Below, one piece after another: positions 36,008-46,000 of a stretch of DNA of 64,000 nucleotides. The translations under genes were made by a program, and so were the position numbers. The stretch's first letter is position 1. Every line of letters begins with the position of its first letter. Under the pieces are notes generated by a model. That model was not told the DNA's origin. It did no database searches and saw nothing but the letters and a program-made list of their open reading frames with translations. Where the stretch lies: positions 1 through 64,000 of the forward strand of contig JAFPZF010000058.1 in assembly GCA_017417385.1 (NCBI GenBank), written 5' to 3'. Source of the DNA: Bacteroidales bacterium (GTDB lineage Bacteria; Bacteroidota; Bacteroidia; Bacteroidales; Marinilabiliaceae).

Positions 36008-36997
36008 ATGAGCAAGAAGCGAGTGGCGATAGTCTATGGCGGCTATCAGTCGGAGGCGGAAGTCAGTGCGAGGAGCAAGGACGGGCTACTAAATATGATA
36101 GACGGCGAGGTGTATGACCTGACGCCGGTCGAGATAACGAGAGAGTCGTGGACAGTGCATGCACAGGACGGCGACTTCCCGATAAGCAGGGAGGACTTCT
36201 CGTATACAAACAGCAAGGGCGAGAAAGTCACGTTTGACATGGCATATATCACGATACACGGCATACCAGGGGAGAACGGGCTGCTGACGGCGTATTTCGA
36301 GATGATAGGTCAGAAGCACTCGACGTGTCCGTCGCTTACGGGAGCCATGACGTTTGACAAGTTCGTCTGCAACAGCTACTTGCGAGCCTTCGGAGTCAAC
36401 GTAGCCGACTCGATAAGAGTAAGGGGGAGCGAGAGTGTCGATCCCGTGAAGATAGCAGAGAGGATAGGCCTCCCGATGTTCATCAAGCCGTCGGCGGCAG
36501 GGTCGAGTTTCGGAGTCAGCAAAGTAAAAGTCGTCGACGAGATATTGCCGGCGATAGAGAAGGCCAAGAAGGAGAGCGAGGACGTCCTGATCGAGGAGTA
36601 CATGGAGGGGACCGAGCTGACGTGCGGTCTATACAAGACCGGCAAGCGGACAGTAGTCTTCCCGTTGACCGAGGTCGTCACGAAGAGAGAGTTCTTCGAC
36701 ACCGAGGCCAAGTACACACCAGGGATGACAGAGGAGATCACGCCAGCGAGGGTGAGTGACGAAGTAGCGAAGGCAGTCATGAAGATAGCTCAGGAGGTGT
36801 ATGACCTGCTGAACATGAGGGGCATCGTCAGGATAGACTTCATCGTCAGGAAGAACGGGGCGCCGTACGTACTGGAGATAAACACCACTCCGGGTCAGAC
36901 CGTCACGAGCTTCATACCGCAGCAGATAAGGGCAGCGGGGATGAAGGAGTCGGAAGTATTTGGAGAAGTCATAGACGACCTGATAGAGAAGCAATGA
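36008..36997 (+). CDS. ddl: D-alanine--D-alanine ligase
   Basis: Forms the D-Ala-D-Ala dipeptide for peptidoglycan. The 329-residue ATP-grasp protein has VAIVYGGYQSEAEVSARS at the start, HGIPGENG (family HGxxGEDG), the ATP-binding FIKPSAAGSSFGVSK, EEYMEGTELTCGLY, and the Mg/D-Ala loop RIDFIVRKNGAPYVLEINTTPGQT. Length and motifs are normal. Its stop overlaps the pth start as ATGA, so the two are translationally coupled. The neighbouring PASTA protein supports a cell-wall cluster. Confidence 0.96.
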   Translation: MSKKRVAIVYGGYQSEAEVSARSKDGLLNMIDGEVYDLTPVEITRESWTVHAQDGDFPISREDFSYTNSKGEKVTFDMAYITIHGIPGENGLLTAYFEMIGQKHSTCPSLTGAMTFDKFVCNSYLRAFGVNVADSIRVRGSESVDPVKIAERIGLPMFIKPSAAGSSFGVSKVKVVDEILPAIEKAKKESEDVLIEEYMEGTELTCGLYKTGKRTVVFPLTEVVTKREFFDTEAKYTPGMTEEITPARVSDEVAKAVMKIAQEVYDLLNMRGIVRIDFIVRKNGAPYVLEINTTPGQTVTSFIPQQIRAAGMKESEVFGEVIDDLIEKQ

Positions 36998-37557
36998 AGT
37001 ATCTGATAGTAGGGCTCGGCAACATAGGCGCGGAGTATGCTCACACTCGGCACAACACCGGTTTTGACATAGTAGAGAAGCTGGCCAAGGATGGAGGGGT
37101 AGATTTCACGAGCGAGCGATACGGCGAGGTTGCCGAGATGCGGTTGAGAGGCCATCAGTTGACCTTGCTACGACCTAACACCTATATGAACCTCAGCGGC
37201 AAGGCCGTCAGATATTGGGCGGACGCCATCAAGGTCGAGCCGTCGAACATACTCGTCGTCGTCGATGACCTGGCGCTGAACGTCGGGACCATAAGACTGA
37301 AGGGCAAGGGGAGCCCCGGAGGCCATAACGGGCTGAAGAACATCAGCGAGCTGCTGGGGACAGATGCTTGGCCGAGACTACGGTTTGGCATAGGCAGCGA
37401 CTATGGAAGAGGGCATCAGGTCGATTTCGTGCTCGGAGGATGGTCGGACGAGGAGAGGCCACTTGTCGAGGAGCGAATGGGCGTAGCCGTCGAGTGCATA
37501 AAGAGCTTCGTCAGCATAGGTCTCGAGCGGACCATGACACAGTATAACAACAAGTAA
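36994..37557 (+). CDS. pth: Peptidyl-tRNA hydrolase
   Basis: Frees tRNA from peptidyl-tRNAs released by stalled ribosomes. The 187-residue protein has LIVGLGNIGAEYAHTRHNTGF with the catalytic His in RHNTGF, RPNTYMNLSGKAV, VVVDDLAL and GSPGGHNGLKNI, all standard. It overlaps ddl by 4 bp and is followed 18 bp later by the Hsp15-like gene. Confidence 0.97.
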   Translation: MKYLIVGLGNIGAEYAHTRHNTGFDIVEKLAKDGGVDFTSERYGEVAEMRLRGHQLTLLRPNTYMNLSGKAVRYWADAIKVEPSNILVVVDDLALNVGTIRLKGKGSPGGHNGLKNISELLGTDAWPRLRFGIGSDYGRGHQVDFVLGGWSDEERPLVEERMGVAVECIKSFVSIGLERTMTQYNNK

Positions 37558-37575
37558 TCACGGGAAGACGGGAAG

Positions 37576-38028
37576 ATGGCAGAGGGAGTAAGGATAGACA
37601 AGTTCCTATGGGCAGTCAGGCTGTACAAGACGCGGACCATAGCAGCGGAGGCCGTGAAGCGCGGGAAAGTCAGCATAGGCGGTTCGCAGGTCAAGAGTTC
37701 GAGAGTCGTCAAGGTCGGCGACGTCATCTCGCTGAAGGTGCCGGCAGCTACGCGGTCGTTTGAGATAATCAAGACGGCGCAGAGCAGGATGGGTGCGAAG
37801 CTCGTCGCGGACCACATCAGGGAGGTCACGCCGCAGGGTGAGCTTGACAAGATCGACATCTACAGGATGCAGATGCAGAACCAGAGGCGCAAGGGACTCG
37901 GTAGGCCGACAAAGAAGGAGCGCAGGGACATCGACGAATACGTAGGAGAAGTTGGCGACGAGTGGGACATAGATTTCGGGGACTGGGATGACGACATGGA
38001 CGACATCGACATAGAGGACGAGGAATAG
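37576..38028 (+). CDS. S4-domain RNA-binding protein, Hsp15 (HslR) type
   Basis: A 150-residue RNA-binding protein with an N-terminal S4 domain (RIDKFLWAVRLYKTRTIAAEAVKRGKV...) as in Hsp15, which rescues 50S subunits carrying nascent chains. After a basic middle part (RRKGLGRPTKKERRDIDEY) it ends in a very acidic tail with repeated Asp (DWDDDMDDIDIEDEE). The acidic tail is typical of Bacteroidota members. Its position next to pth fits a shared role in ribosome rescue (inference). Confidence 0.9.
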   Translation: MAEGVRIDKFLWAVRLYKTRTIAAEAVKRGKVSIGGSQVKSSRVVKVGDVISLKVPAATRSFEIIKTAQSRMGAKLVADHIREVTPQGELDKIDIYRMQMQNQRRKGLGRPTKKERRDIDEYVGEVGDEWDIDFGDWDDDMDDIDIEDEE

Positions 38029-38043
38029 GAGAGGAGGCGAGCA

Positions 38044-38592
38044 ATGAAGATAGCGCAGAAGAAGAGGCAGGAGAGCATAGTCGAGTACCTCCTGTACATG
38101 TGGAGCGTCGAAGACCTGATCAGGGCCAACGACCTCGACATAGAGAAGATAAAGAAGAACGTCATCTCGCAGTATGGCATAGCCGACGAGGTGGAGAAAC
38201 AGGAGGTCGTCGAATGGTGGGACAACCTCGTCGAGATGATGAAGAGGGAGAAGAAGGAGAAGGGCGGACACGTCAGGGTCGTCCAGGGGCTATCTAACGA
38301 CATGTATAATTTCCACCTGTACCTCTTGACACAGACGAGTGAGGCGGCGTATCAGAATGCCTTTCAGGCGGCGTGGCCGGACCTGAATGCGCTGATGCAG
38401 AAGATGCCGAACAAGGGCGAGGGGGTGCATCACGTCGATGTCGCCATGACGGCAGTCTATGACTACTACCTGCTGAAGATGAAGGGGCAGACCATCTTGG
38501 CGGACACGAAGAACGCGTTGCTAAGGATAAGCCACTTCCTGGCATTGCTGAGTCAGAAGTATCTGCAGGCGGAGAAGGACTTGGAGAAATAA
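38044..38592 (+). CDS. DUF4924 family protein
   Basis: A 182-residue, helix-rich, probably cytoplasmic protein. The opening MKIAQKKRQESIVEYLLYMW followed by a helical EDLIRAND segment matches DUF4924, a family confined to Bacteroidota and without known function. No signal peptide or catalytic motif is visible. It follows the Hsp15-like gene by 15 bp, and pth-hslR-DUF4924 is a recurrent gene order as far as I recall, which suggests a link to translation but does not prove it. Confidence 0.8.
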   Translation: MKIAQKKRQESIVEYLLYMWSVEDLIRANDLDIEKIKKNVISQYGIADEVEKQEVVEWWDNLVEMMKREKKEKGGHVRVVQGLSNDMYNFHLYLLTQTSEAAYQNAFQAAWPDLNALMQKMPNKGEGVHHVDVAMTAVYDYYLLKMKGQTILADTKNALLRISHFLALLSQKYLQAEKDLEK

Positions 38593-38599
38593 CAATTGC

Positions 38600-38607
38600 T
38601 ATATTTG
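38600..38607 (+). promoter_or_regulatory. -7 element TATATTTG before the DUF4268 gene
   Basis: TATATTTG, immediately after the DUF4924 stop and 26 bp before the next ATG, matches TAnnTTTG. It is likely an internal promoter for the DUF4268-ktrB-ktrA run. Confidence 0.55.
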
Positions 38608-38633
38608 CAATAACAAAATAGAGGACAACAGAG

Positions 38634-39089
38634 ATGTATACAAAAGAGGAGGCACAGGAGATACGGCATGCATTCTGGCACAAGTTGGAGAGCAAGTCAC
38701 GTCGGCTGCCTGGACAGAACGGTAAGCCAGTAGTCTGGATCGGGTCGAAGACAGGCGTGAAGGGTCTTGACTTGCGGTTTGACGTCTCTGGGGGCAAGGT
38801 GATAGTCGGGATAGAGATCAACACCCATAGCGAGGAGAAGGACGAGGAGCTGTGGGCGAAGATGGAGAACTGCCGGAAGCTGATAGAGAGACATTTCGAG
38901 GCCGAAGTAAAGTGGGAGAGGGAGTACGTGCGCGAGGCTGGGAACAAAGTCGCTCGGATATACGTCGAGACGACAGGGGACATATATCAGAAGGAGCAGT
39001 GGCCGGACATGATATACTTCATGCTAGACAACATGCTCCGGCTGGAGGCTGCGTATAGAGAGATAAGAGATTACGTAGTACATTTTTAA
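38634..39089 (+). CDS. DUF4268 domain protein
   Basis: A 151-residue protein of the DUF4268 type: after EEAQEIRHAFWHKLE it has a beta-rich region (KGLDLRFDVSGGKVIVGIEI) and a C-terminal EREYVREAGNKVARIYVE segment. DUF4268 is often found as a C-terminal domain of nuclease-like or restriction-associated proteins, and stand-alone forms are common in Bacteroidota. Function unknown. Length is normal for the stand-alone form. Six bp separate it from the potassium transporter gene, indicating cotranscription. Confidence 0.8.
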   Translation: MYTKEEAQEIRHAFWHKLESKSRRLPGQNGKPVVWIGSKTGVKGLDLRFDVSGGKVIVGIEINTHSEEKDEELWAKMENCRKLIERHFEAEVKWEREYVREAGNKVARIYVETTGDIYQKEQWPDMIYFMLDNMLRLEAAYREIRDYVVHF

Positions 39090-39095
39090 GACAGG

Positions 39096-40916
39096 ATGGA
39101 GGAGCTACTGAATACGTTACGGGCGTGGCAGTACAAGATACTGGTCTTTGCGCAGCATTTTGGCAAGCGCACGGACAACGCTATCAACACGTTGACAGTG
39201 TTAGTCTCCGTATTGGGCCTCCTTGATGTCGTCTGGCAGATAGGTTTTGACGCAGAGCCGGAGGTCTTGGACTGGATCATAAGGATCAACGGGTGGTTCA
39301 TCGTCGTGATAGGGCTGGCGCAGGTGTACAGAGTGATATGGTCGGCGGTCGTCAATCATAAGTTCTCGCTGTGGTCGCTTGTCTATATGCTGACAGTCTG
39401 GTGTTTCATCATATTGCGGGGAAAGGAGGGAATCTGGCAGCCGTGGATCAATCATCCGTACATAGTCGATGGCGTCTTTGTCGTCGTCGCCGTATATGAG
39501 ATATCGAGCCTATCAATCTCATTCTTAGCGCGAAAGTCGTCGCCTACGATGCTCTTTGCAGGCAGTTTTCTCGTGTTCATAGCCGTCGGCACGGGGTTGC
39601 TATTGATGCCGAACTGTCACAAGTATGACATGACATTTCTTGATGCGCTGTTCACGTCGACGTCTTGCGTGTGCGTGACGGGGATGTCAGTCTTCGACCT
39701 GCCGTTGCCGGAGGTGTTCAACCATGAGGGGATGATAGTCATCCTCGTCCTGATACAGGTAGGCGGGTTGGGCGTCATGACGTTCACGTGCTTCTTTGCG
39801 TTGTCGCTGGGCAGTGGGTCGTCGTTGCAGAACAGGATGGTCATCAAGGACCTGATAAGTGCGGACAACATGCTCGACATCTTCGAGACGTTGAAGCACA
39901 TCATGTACGTGACATTCATAATAGAGGGCTTTGCGGCGTGGATCTTGTTTCTACACATACGGGACAAGATGCCCGATGAGCCGTTCAACAGCGTCTTGTT
40001 TCACGCAGTCTTCCATGCCGTCTCGGGCTTCTGCAATGCCGGGATATCCAGTTATCCACATGGACTAGAGGACCCGATACTTGACAACAGCCACAGAATA
40101 CGATTGACGATGGCGTTGACCATCATCTTTGGAGGAATGGGATTCCCGTTGCAGTCGGCAGTCATCAACTGGTTCAAGACGAGGGTACACTGGCTGACAC
40201 AGAGGATCATAGGGCGGGGCAAGCCGAAAGAGTGGCTGCGGTTGAGGCAGATCAGTGCGGCGAACAGGATGATATTCTATTCCAACGTCATATTGCTGAC
40301 GTTCGGGACAGTGTTCTTCTTCATATCCGAGTATAACGTCACGCAGGCTGGGGACACATTCCTGGACCGGTTCACAGAGTCGTTCTTCCTATCGGCGACG
40401 TCGAGGACAGCGGGATTCCTGTATCATGGAGTTGCCGACTACTCAGCGCCGACCTTGATGGTCCTCTCCATATTGATGTGGATAGGGTGTGCGCCGTTGT
40501 CGACGGGAGGAGGGATCAAGGTGACGACATTCTCCGTCGGGGTGCTGAACCTATACAACACGCTTAGGGGTAAAGACTACATAGAGATCTTCGGCAGGCG
40601 AGTCTCCGGGTATTCAGTGAGGAGGGCTTTTGCCGTCATGATGGTGTCGGTAATAGCGATATTCGTGAGCACCATAGCGCTGAAGGTGGCGATGCCGGCG
40701 ATAGACACGACGAGCCTGCTATTCGAGTCGTGTGCGGCGTTGTCGACGGCTGGGATGTCGATGGACCTGACACCGCAGCTAAGTACCGTCGGGCGGATAA
40801 TCATCATGGTGGACATGTTCATAGGACGAATAGGCGTCATGGCGTTCCTCCTCATCTTCATAACCCCAGGGGCGTCACAGCGGTACAAGTATCCATCAGA
40901 AAACATTATGACATAA
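39096..40916 (+). CDS. TrkH/KtrB-type potassium uptake channel subunit
   Basis: Membrane subunit of a Trk/Ktr K+ uptake system. The 606-residue protein has about ten to twelve membrane segments; an extra N-terminal pair of helices (about 60-130) precedes the four selectivity-filter loops recognisable as STSCVCVTGMSV, HAVSGFCNAGISSY, SATSRTAGF and AALSTAGMS. The filter glycines are present in all four. Its partner gene, the cytoplasmic RCK-domain regulator, follows 22 bp downstream. Na+ dependence or exact type (TrkH or KtrB) is not determined by sequence inspection alone. Confidence 0.94.
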   Translation: MEELLNTLRAWQYKILVFAQHFGKRTDNAINTLTVLVSVLGLLDVVWQIGFDAEPEVLDWIIRINGWFIVVIGLAQVYRVIWSAVVNHKFSLWSLVYMLTVWCFIILRGKEGIWQPWINHPYIVDGVFVVVAVYEISSLSISFLARKSSPTMLFAGSFLVFIAVGTGLLLMPNCHKYDMTFLDALFTSTSCVCVTGMSVFDLPLPEVFNHEGMIVILVLIQVGGLGVMTFTCFFALSLGSGSSLQNRMVIKDLISADNMLDIFETLKHIMYVTFIIEGFAAWILFLHIRDKMPDEPFNSVLFHAVFHAVSGFCNAGISSYPHGLEDPILDNSHRIRLTMALTIIFGGMGFPLQSAVINWFKTRVHWLTQRIIGRGKPKEWLRLRQISAANRMIFYSNVILLTFGTVFFFISEYNVTQAGDTFLDRFTESFFLSATSRTAGFLYHGVADYSAPTLMVLSILMWIGCAPLSTGGGIKVTTFSVGVLNLYNTLRGKDYIEIFGRRVSGYSVRRAFAVMMVSVIAIFVSTIALKVAMPAIDTTSLLFESCAALSTAGMSMDLTPQLSTVGRIIIMVDMFIGRIGVMAFLLIFITPGASQRYKYPSENIMT

Positions 40917-40938
40917 CATATACAAAGGAGGGAGCGGC

Positions 40939-41628
40939 ATGAAGTACATCATAATAGGACTAGGGAATTTTGGCACGAGCCTTGGGCTTAGGCTGAGGGA
41001 TCTCGACCATGAGGTCATAGGAATAGACACGAGGGAGCAGATCGTCGAGGAGTATAAGGACAAGTTGACGGGCACGGTGTGCATGAACTCCGTCGATGAG
41101 GCGTCGCTCAGGGCGCAGTCAGTGCTGGAGGTCGATGCCGTGATAGTCGCGATAGGCGAGGACTGGGCGGCGTCGATACAGACTACGGCGCTGTTGAAGA
41201 CCATGGGAGTGAAGAGAATCATAGGCAGGTCGCTTTCGAAGCTGCACGAGACAGTGCTGAGGGGGCTAGGCATAGACGAGATCATCAATCCGGAGAACAC
41301 CGCTGCGCTGGAAATAGCGAACACAATCGTATCCAAAAACGTCGTTCATACGTATAACATAACGACGACGATATCGATCAATGAGGTGACGGTGCCGCCA
41401 TACTTTGAGAATCAGACAGTTGCGGACATCGACTTGGCGAAGAACTTCGGGTTGACGCTGGTAGCGATCAAGTATCAGACTTCGGCTGGGAAGATGTTTG
41501 GAGGGAACAAGGGGACGTGGCAGGTGACGCGGTTCTTTGACGATTTCAGGTTCAGCAAGGGAGATCGCATCATAGTATATGGAGACAATACCCAGATGCG
41601 TCGTCTGCTCGATCTATTTAAAAAGTAG
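40939..41628 (+). CDS. TrkA/KtrA-type RCK regulatory subunit
   Basis: Cytoplasmic nucleotide-binding ring protein that gates the K+ channel encoded just upstream. The 229-residue protein has an N-terminal Rossmann RCK domain (IIIGLGNFGTSLGLRLRDLD, with the acidic GIDT at the end of the second strand) and a C-terminal RCK-C domain (about 140-229). One RCK-N/RCK-C set and this length match KtrA rather than the double-length TrkA. It ends 12 bp before the Sua5-type gene. Confidence 0.94.
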   Translation: MKYIIIGLGNFGTSLGLRLRDLDHEVIGIDTREQIVEEYKDKLTGTVCMNSVDEASLRAQSVLEVDAVIVAIGEDWAASIQTTALLKTMGVKRIIGRSLSKLHETVLRGLGIDEIINPENTAALEIANTIVSKNVVHTYNITTTISINEVTVPPYFENQTVADIDLAKNFGLTLVAIKYQTSAGKMFGGNKGTWQVTRFFDDFRFSKGDRIIVYGDNTQMRRLLDLFKK

Positions 41629-41640
41629 TTATACACAGAA

Positions 41641-42267
41641 ATGCTAATAACCATACATCCAGATTCGCCGGAGCCGCGGAAGATGGAGCAGGTCGTAGCC
41701 TGCCTCGAGAAGGGTGGCATCGTCGTGTATCCGACCGACACTCTATATGGCATCGGTTGTGACATCACGAATGCGGCTGCGGTGCAGAAGATATTGAAGT
41801 TCAAGGACGTCAACCTCAGGAAGACGAACTTGACGTTTATATGCCATGACCTCAGTCATGCGGCGCAGTATGTCCGTCCGATATCGAGCAGGACGTTCAG
41901 GCTCATGAAGAAGAACACGCCTGGGCCGTTCACCTTCATAGTCGAGGCGAGCAGCAGCGTCCCGAAGATATTCAAGAGCGGGAAGAAGACCGTCGGTGTC
42001 CGCATACCGGACAGCAACATAATACTGGAGCTCGTTCAGAGACTCGGGCGGCCGATACTCTCGACTTCGGTGAAGGTAGCAGGCGAGGAGACAGAGGACG
42101 AGTACCTGACAGACCCGTCGCTAATACAGGAGCGGCTCGGACACATAGCTGACATCGTCATAGATGGGGGCATCGGGAGCCTTGACATGTCGACAGTCGT
42201 CGATTGCACGACGGATGACTGGGAGATAATACGTCAGGGGAAAGCTGAGCTCGACGATGCAATCTGA
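41641..42267 (+). CDS. Sua5/YciO/YrdC-family protein
   Basis: A 208-residue YrdC-fold protein. Motifs: VVYPTDTLYGIGCD near 29-42, the KxR/LRKTNLTFICHDLS segment, and PGPFTFIV with TVGVRIPDSN. Members either make threonylcarbamoyl-AMP for tRNA t6A (TsaC/Sua5) or belong to the uncharacterised YciO group; NLRKTNLTFIC with the following LSHAAQYV is closer to YciO, so the t6A role is uncertain. It lacks the Sua5 C-terminal domain. It lies 12 bp after the K+ channel regulator and 55 bp before rpe. Confidence 0.88.
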   Translation: MLITIHPDSPEPRKMEQVVACLEKGGIVVYPTDTLYGIGCDITNAAAVQKILKFKDVNLRKTNLTFICHDLSHAAQYVRPISSRTFRLMKKNTPGPFTFIVEASSSVPKIFKSGKKTVGVRIPDSNIILELVQRLGRPILSTSVKVAGEETEDEYLTDPSLIQERLGHIADIVIDGGIGSLDMSTVVDCTTDDWEIIRQGKAELDDAI

Positions 42268-42322
42268 GGGGGAATTTCTATAAATAATAGGAAAGAAAAA
42301 GCTCCAAAAAGCAAAGAAGAAA

Positions 42323-42967
42323 ATGATAGTCTCACCATCAGTACTTTCGGCAGACTTCGGAAATCTACAGAGAGATTGTGAAATGCTCGGTCGGAGCAAG
42401 GCCGACTGGGTACATGTCGATGTCATGGACGGAGTGTTCGTCCCGAACATATCGTTTGGGATGCCTGTCATCAAGGCGTTGAAGAAGTACAGCACGAAGC
42501 CGCTGGACGTGCATCTCATGATAGTCGATCCGGACAGGTATGTCGATACGTTTGCCAGCCTCGGAGCGAGCATCATCAACGTCCATTATGAGGCGGCGAC
42601 GCATCTTGACAGGGTCATCAGCCATATACACGGCCACAACATCAAGGCTGCGGTGACGTTGAACCCGTCGACACCGGTCGAGTTGCTGGAGGACGTCTTG
42701 GCGGAGGTGGACATGGTCCTGCTGATGTCCGTCAATCCGGGCTTCGGGGGACAGAAGTTCATAGGGAACACGCTGAGAAAGATAGAGCGACTCGTCAAGA
42801 TGAGGGAACGGCTAGGCAGTAGTGCGTTGATAGAGATAGACGGCGGAATCAATGCCGAGACGGCACGTCAGTGTGCGTCGGCAGGGGCAGACGTCCTTGT
42901 AGCGGGCAGCTATGTCTTTGGGGCGGAGGACCCGATAGCAGTTATAGAGAGCCTGTCGAAGCTGTAG
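42323..42967 (+). CDS. rpe: Ribulose-phosphate 3-epimerase
   Basis: Interconverts ribulose 5-phosphate and xylulose 5-phosphate, linking XylB's product to the pentose phosphate pathway. The 214-residue TIM barrel has SPSVLSADFGNL, HVDVMDGVFVPNISFG (metal-binding Asp), DVHLMI, VNPGFGGQKFI and the phosphate-binding EIDGGI and GSYVFGAED segments. It ends in a terminator facing the convergent addA-like gene. Confidence 0.97.
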   Translation: MIVSPSVLSADFGNLQRDCEMLGRSKADWVHVDVMDGVFVPNISFGMPVIKALKKYSTKPLDVHLMIVDPDRYVDTFASLGASIINVHYEAATHLDRVISHIHGHNIKAAVTLNPSTPVELLEDVLAEVDMVLLMSVNPGFGGQKFIGNTLRKIERLVKMRERLGSSALIEIDGGINAETARQCASAGADVLVAGSYVFGAEDPIAVIESLSKL

Positions 42968-42986
42968 GCGACGAACGAAGAAATAA

Positions 42987-43027
42987 GAAGAAGAGAGAGG
43001 GAGAATGTAAGTTCCCCCTCTTTCTTT
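42987..43027. terminator. Terminator between rpe and the addA-like gene
   Basis: A purine-rich arm AAGAGAGAGGGAGAA pairs imperfectly with TTCCCCCTCTTTCTT, followed by T residues on the plus strand. The end touches the stop codon of the convergent gene. Confidence 0.6.
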
Positions 43028-46000
43028 TTATACATCTACGATGGTGTCGTCGAGGACGTACCAGAGGAAGCCGTGGACGTCGTCGAAGAGGCCGGAGTCT
43101 CTCAGAGTGTCCATATAGAGCGACACCTGTTTCTTGTGCTTAGACATTTGACCTCGACTACCGAACTTGTAGTCGAGCACGACGGCGGAACGGTTGGCGT
43201 AGTCTGCCATGAAGCGGTCGATACGCATATTGCCATTTTCCGAGATGACAGGCATCTCGCATAAGACCTTGAAGGTGCCGTCGAACCAGTGAGCAGTCAG
43301 AGGTTTGTTCATACCGATAGCGAGGTGAGCGGCGAGATTCTTAGCCTCGGCGTCGTCGATCTCCCCTCTTCTGACAGCGAGGGAGATAGCCTTGTCGATA
43401 TCGTCGCGGGTCAGAATATACTGCATGATGTTGTGGAGGGCGGTGCCCTTGTCGGCAATCTCGTCCAGTACGATTCTTGACCTATTTACGTTAGGCGTCT
43501 TGAGGGAGCGGCAGCCAGAGTCTCTCAGTCGGAGGGGGAGCTGATTGTTGGCCGGAGAGGAGGCAGAGGCCTTGTGCTGAGTCTTATTGCCGACAGTGAC
43601 TTCAGTCCAGTCGGAGGTCAGGTCGGAGGAGGGGTCTTTGACAGACGAAGAGACGGGGACAATCTTAGCTTCGTCGGCATTGGCTGGCTCCTCGTCGGAG
43701 AGAGCGTTGAGAGAGTCCTTGAAGACGCCAGCTATGAAAGATTGATTCTTGTTGGCGTTGTTGACCCAGACGTAGAGTTCGAACTTAGGGCGAGTCAGTG
43801 CGACGTAGATAGTGTTCAGTTCGTCGACGATAGACATCTTGTTCTCCTCCTCGGCGGCTTGGGCGAAGTCGGTACACTCGATGAGGTTGTCCTTCTTCTG
43901 AGAGATCAGCCACTGGCCGTTATCCGAGTTGGAGGGGAGGCTGCTCAGCTCCTTTTGGATGCTATCTGGGAGGGTGACCCATTTCTCGGAGCTCTTGTTG
44001 CCTTTGGAGGCGAGGGCAGGTATGATGACGACAGGGAATTCGAGACCTTTAGACTTGTGGATAGTCATGATGCGGACGACGTTTTGACTTTCGGGGAGTT
44101 CGATGCACCATTCAGACTCCTTTTCAGCGAGGAGTTCGAGGAACTTCACGACGTCTGAGCCTTCGGACTTGACAAATTCCCTAATATGCTCGGAGAGGGC
44201 GTCGATGTAGACATTGTCTCTGGCGACCCTGTCACGTCCGACCTTCTCGATAAGGAAGTCGATGATATGCTCGTTGAGGTCGATGAGGGAGAGGCCGCAC
44301 CACTTCATGATAGCGTCGTGCGTCTCGTTGATTTTGTCGTCCCAGTCGTTGACGAGGCTTGCGAGACCGTTGTCGTCAGTCGAGGCGTCGCTCTGGTAGA
44401 GGTAGCTGACGATAGCCGGGAGGGCGGAGGTGCGCGGCTCGACCATGTACTTGAGGATGTCCGTGATACATTGCGTCGTAGCTGAGCTGAGCACCTTGAG
44501 GGACTCTTCGCTAATAGAGTTGATGCCGACGGAGGCGAGGGTTGTCACGATGTCCTCGGCCTCAGCATTTCTCTTGATGAGGAAGCAGATGTCTCGCGGC
44601 TGGTAGCCTCTACTGCAGACGTCGAGGACAGTCTGAGCGTAGTCTTGAGCGATGATGTCGTTGCAGAGTTTACTGTCGTTGGTAGCGATGTCGTTGCCGC
44701 CGGAGTCCTTGATAGAGTTCAGAATCTTGACAGAGACATAGCCGAGGGGGTCGGACTTAGAAATCTTCTGGGCACAGTTGTCGTAGATAGTCTTCACCTC
44801 CTGTTGGTCGGCAGCAGAGAGGTTCTCTGATATCTTAGTCGGGAGGAGCCTGAAAAGAGCATTGTTGAAGCTGACGACTGCTCGGCAGCTACGGTAGTTA
44901 GTGTCGAGGGCGATCTTGTTGAACTGTTGGCCGAAGTCGTTAGCGACAATCTTGTGGAGGAGCGTCCAGTCGCCGCCACGGAAGCGATAGATAGACTGTT
45001 TGACGTCTCCGACGATGAAGCAGTCGTTGTTGTTGGCGATGCTGTTGCGGAGGAGTGGCAGGAAGTTGTGGTATTGTTCGGAGTTAGTATCCTGGAACTC
45101 GTCGATCATAATCGTCTTGTAGCGGGAGCCTATTTTCTCGTAGATGAAGGGTGCGTCGTCGTCTCCGATAAGTTTATTGAGCAGTTCGCCGGTCGTGCTG
45201 ATAGCCATGACGTTGGAATTGCTTTGAGCACGCATCATACACTTCTGCATAACGGCGAGGATGCCGATCTCGTAGACCATCTGGCGTAGCACCTTGACCG
45301 TATAGAGTCGGGAGAGGATGGGCTTGATAGAGTCGGTGAGGACGGTGTTGACAAGGTCCTTAGTCTCTTGCGGGCAGCTTTTAGTAAAGATATTGACGCC
45401 AGTATGGAAGGCGTAGTCGGTCAGTTTGGCGAGCCAATCTTTGTAGTCGACAGAGTTGTTTTTGAGGACTTTACCGAGAGTCGAGTTGCCGCTAAAGCAT
45501 TTAGGGTCAACATTTTGAGAGATGCCGGAAAGAGCATTGACGATCTTGTTTTCAGTATCAGATATTTCCTTGTCCCATTTGTCTTTGATAGATCTGATAT
45601 CTCGAGTCTCAGTCAGTTTTATAGAGACTTCGCCCAGAATTTTGACAGCCTGGTCGATAATACTTTTTTTAACCTGCCTATACTTACCATTATCGACAGC
45701 GGAGTCGACGTAGTCGAGCATCCAGGCTCTCAGCTGGTCGTCCTTTTTAATATCCTCCATGAGGAGGTCGTAGCCGTCCTTAGCGATTTGCTTTTTCTCA
45801 ATTTCGATACGATAGTCAGCATTGAGACCGTGCTCGTAGGCGAAGGCGCGGATGACACGTTGTTCGAAGCTGTCGATAGTGCTGACCGACAAGTTGTCGA
45901 AGTCGAGCAGGATATTCCAGAGGGCGTTTTGGCATTGCTTGATAATCTGCTCCTTAGACAGGGAGACGCCGCCATTTTTCTTTCTCAGACTGATTTGCTT

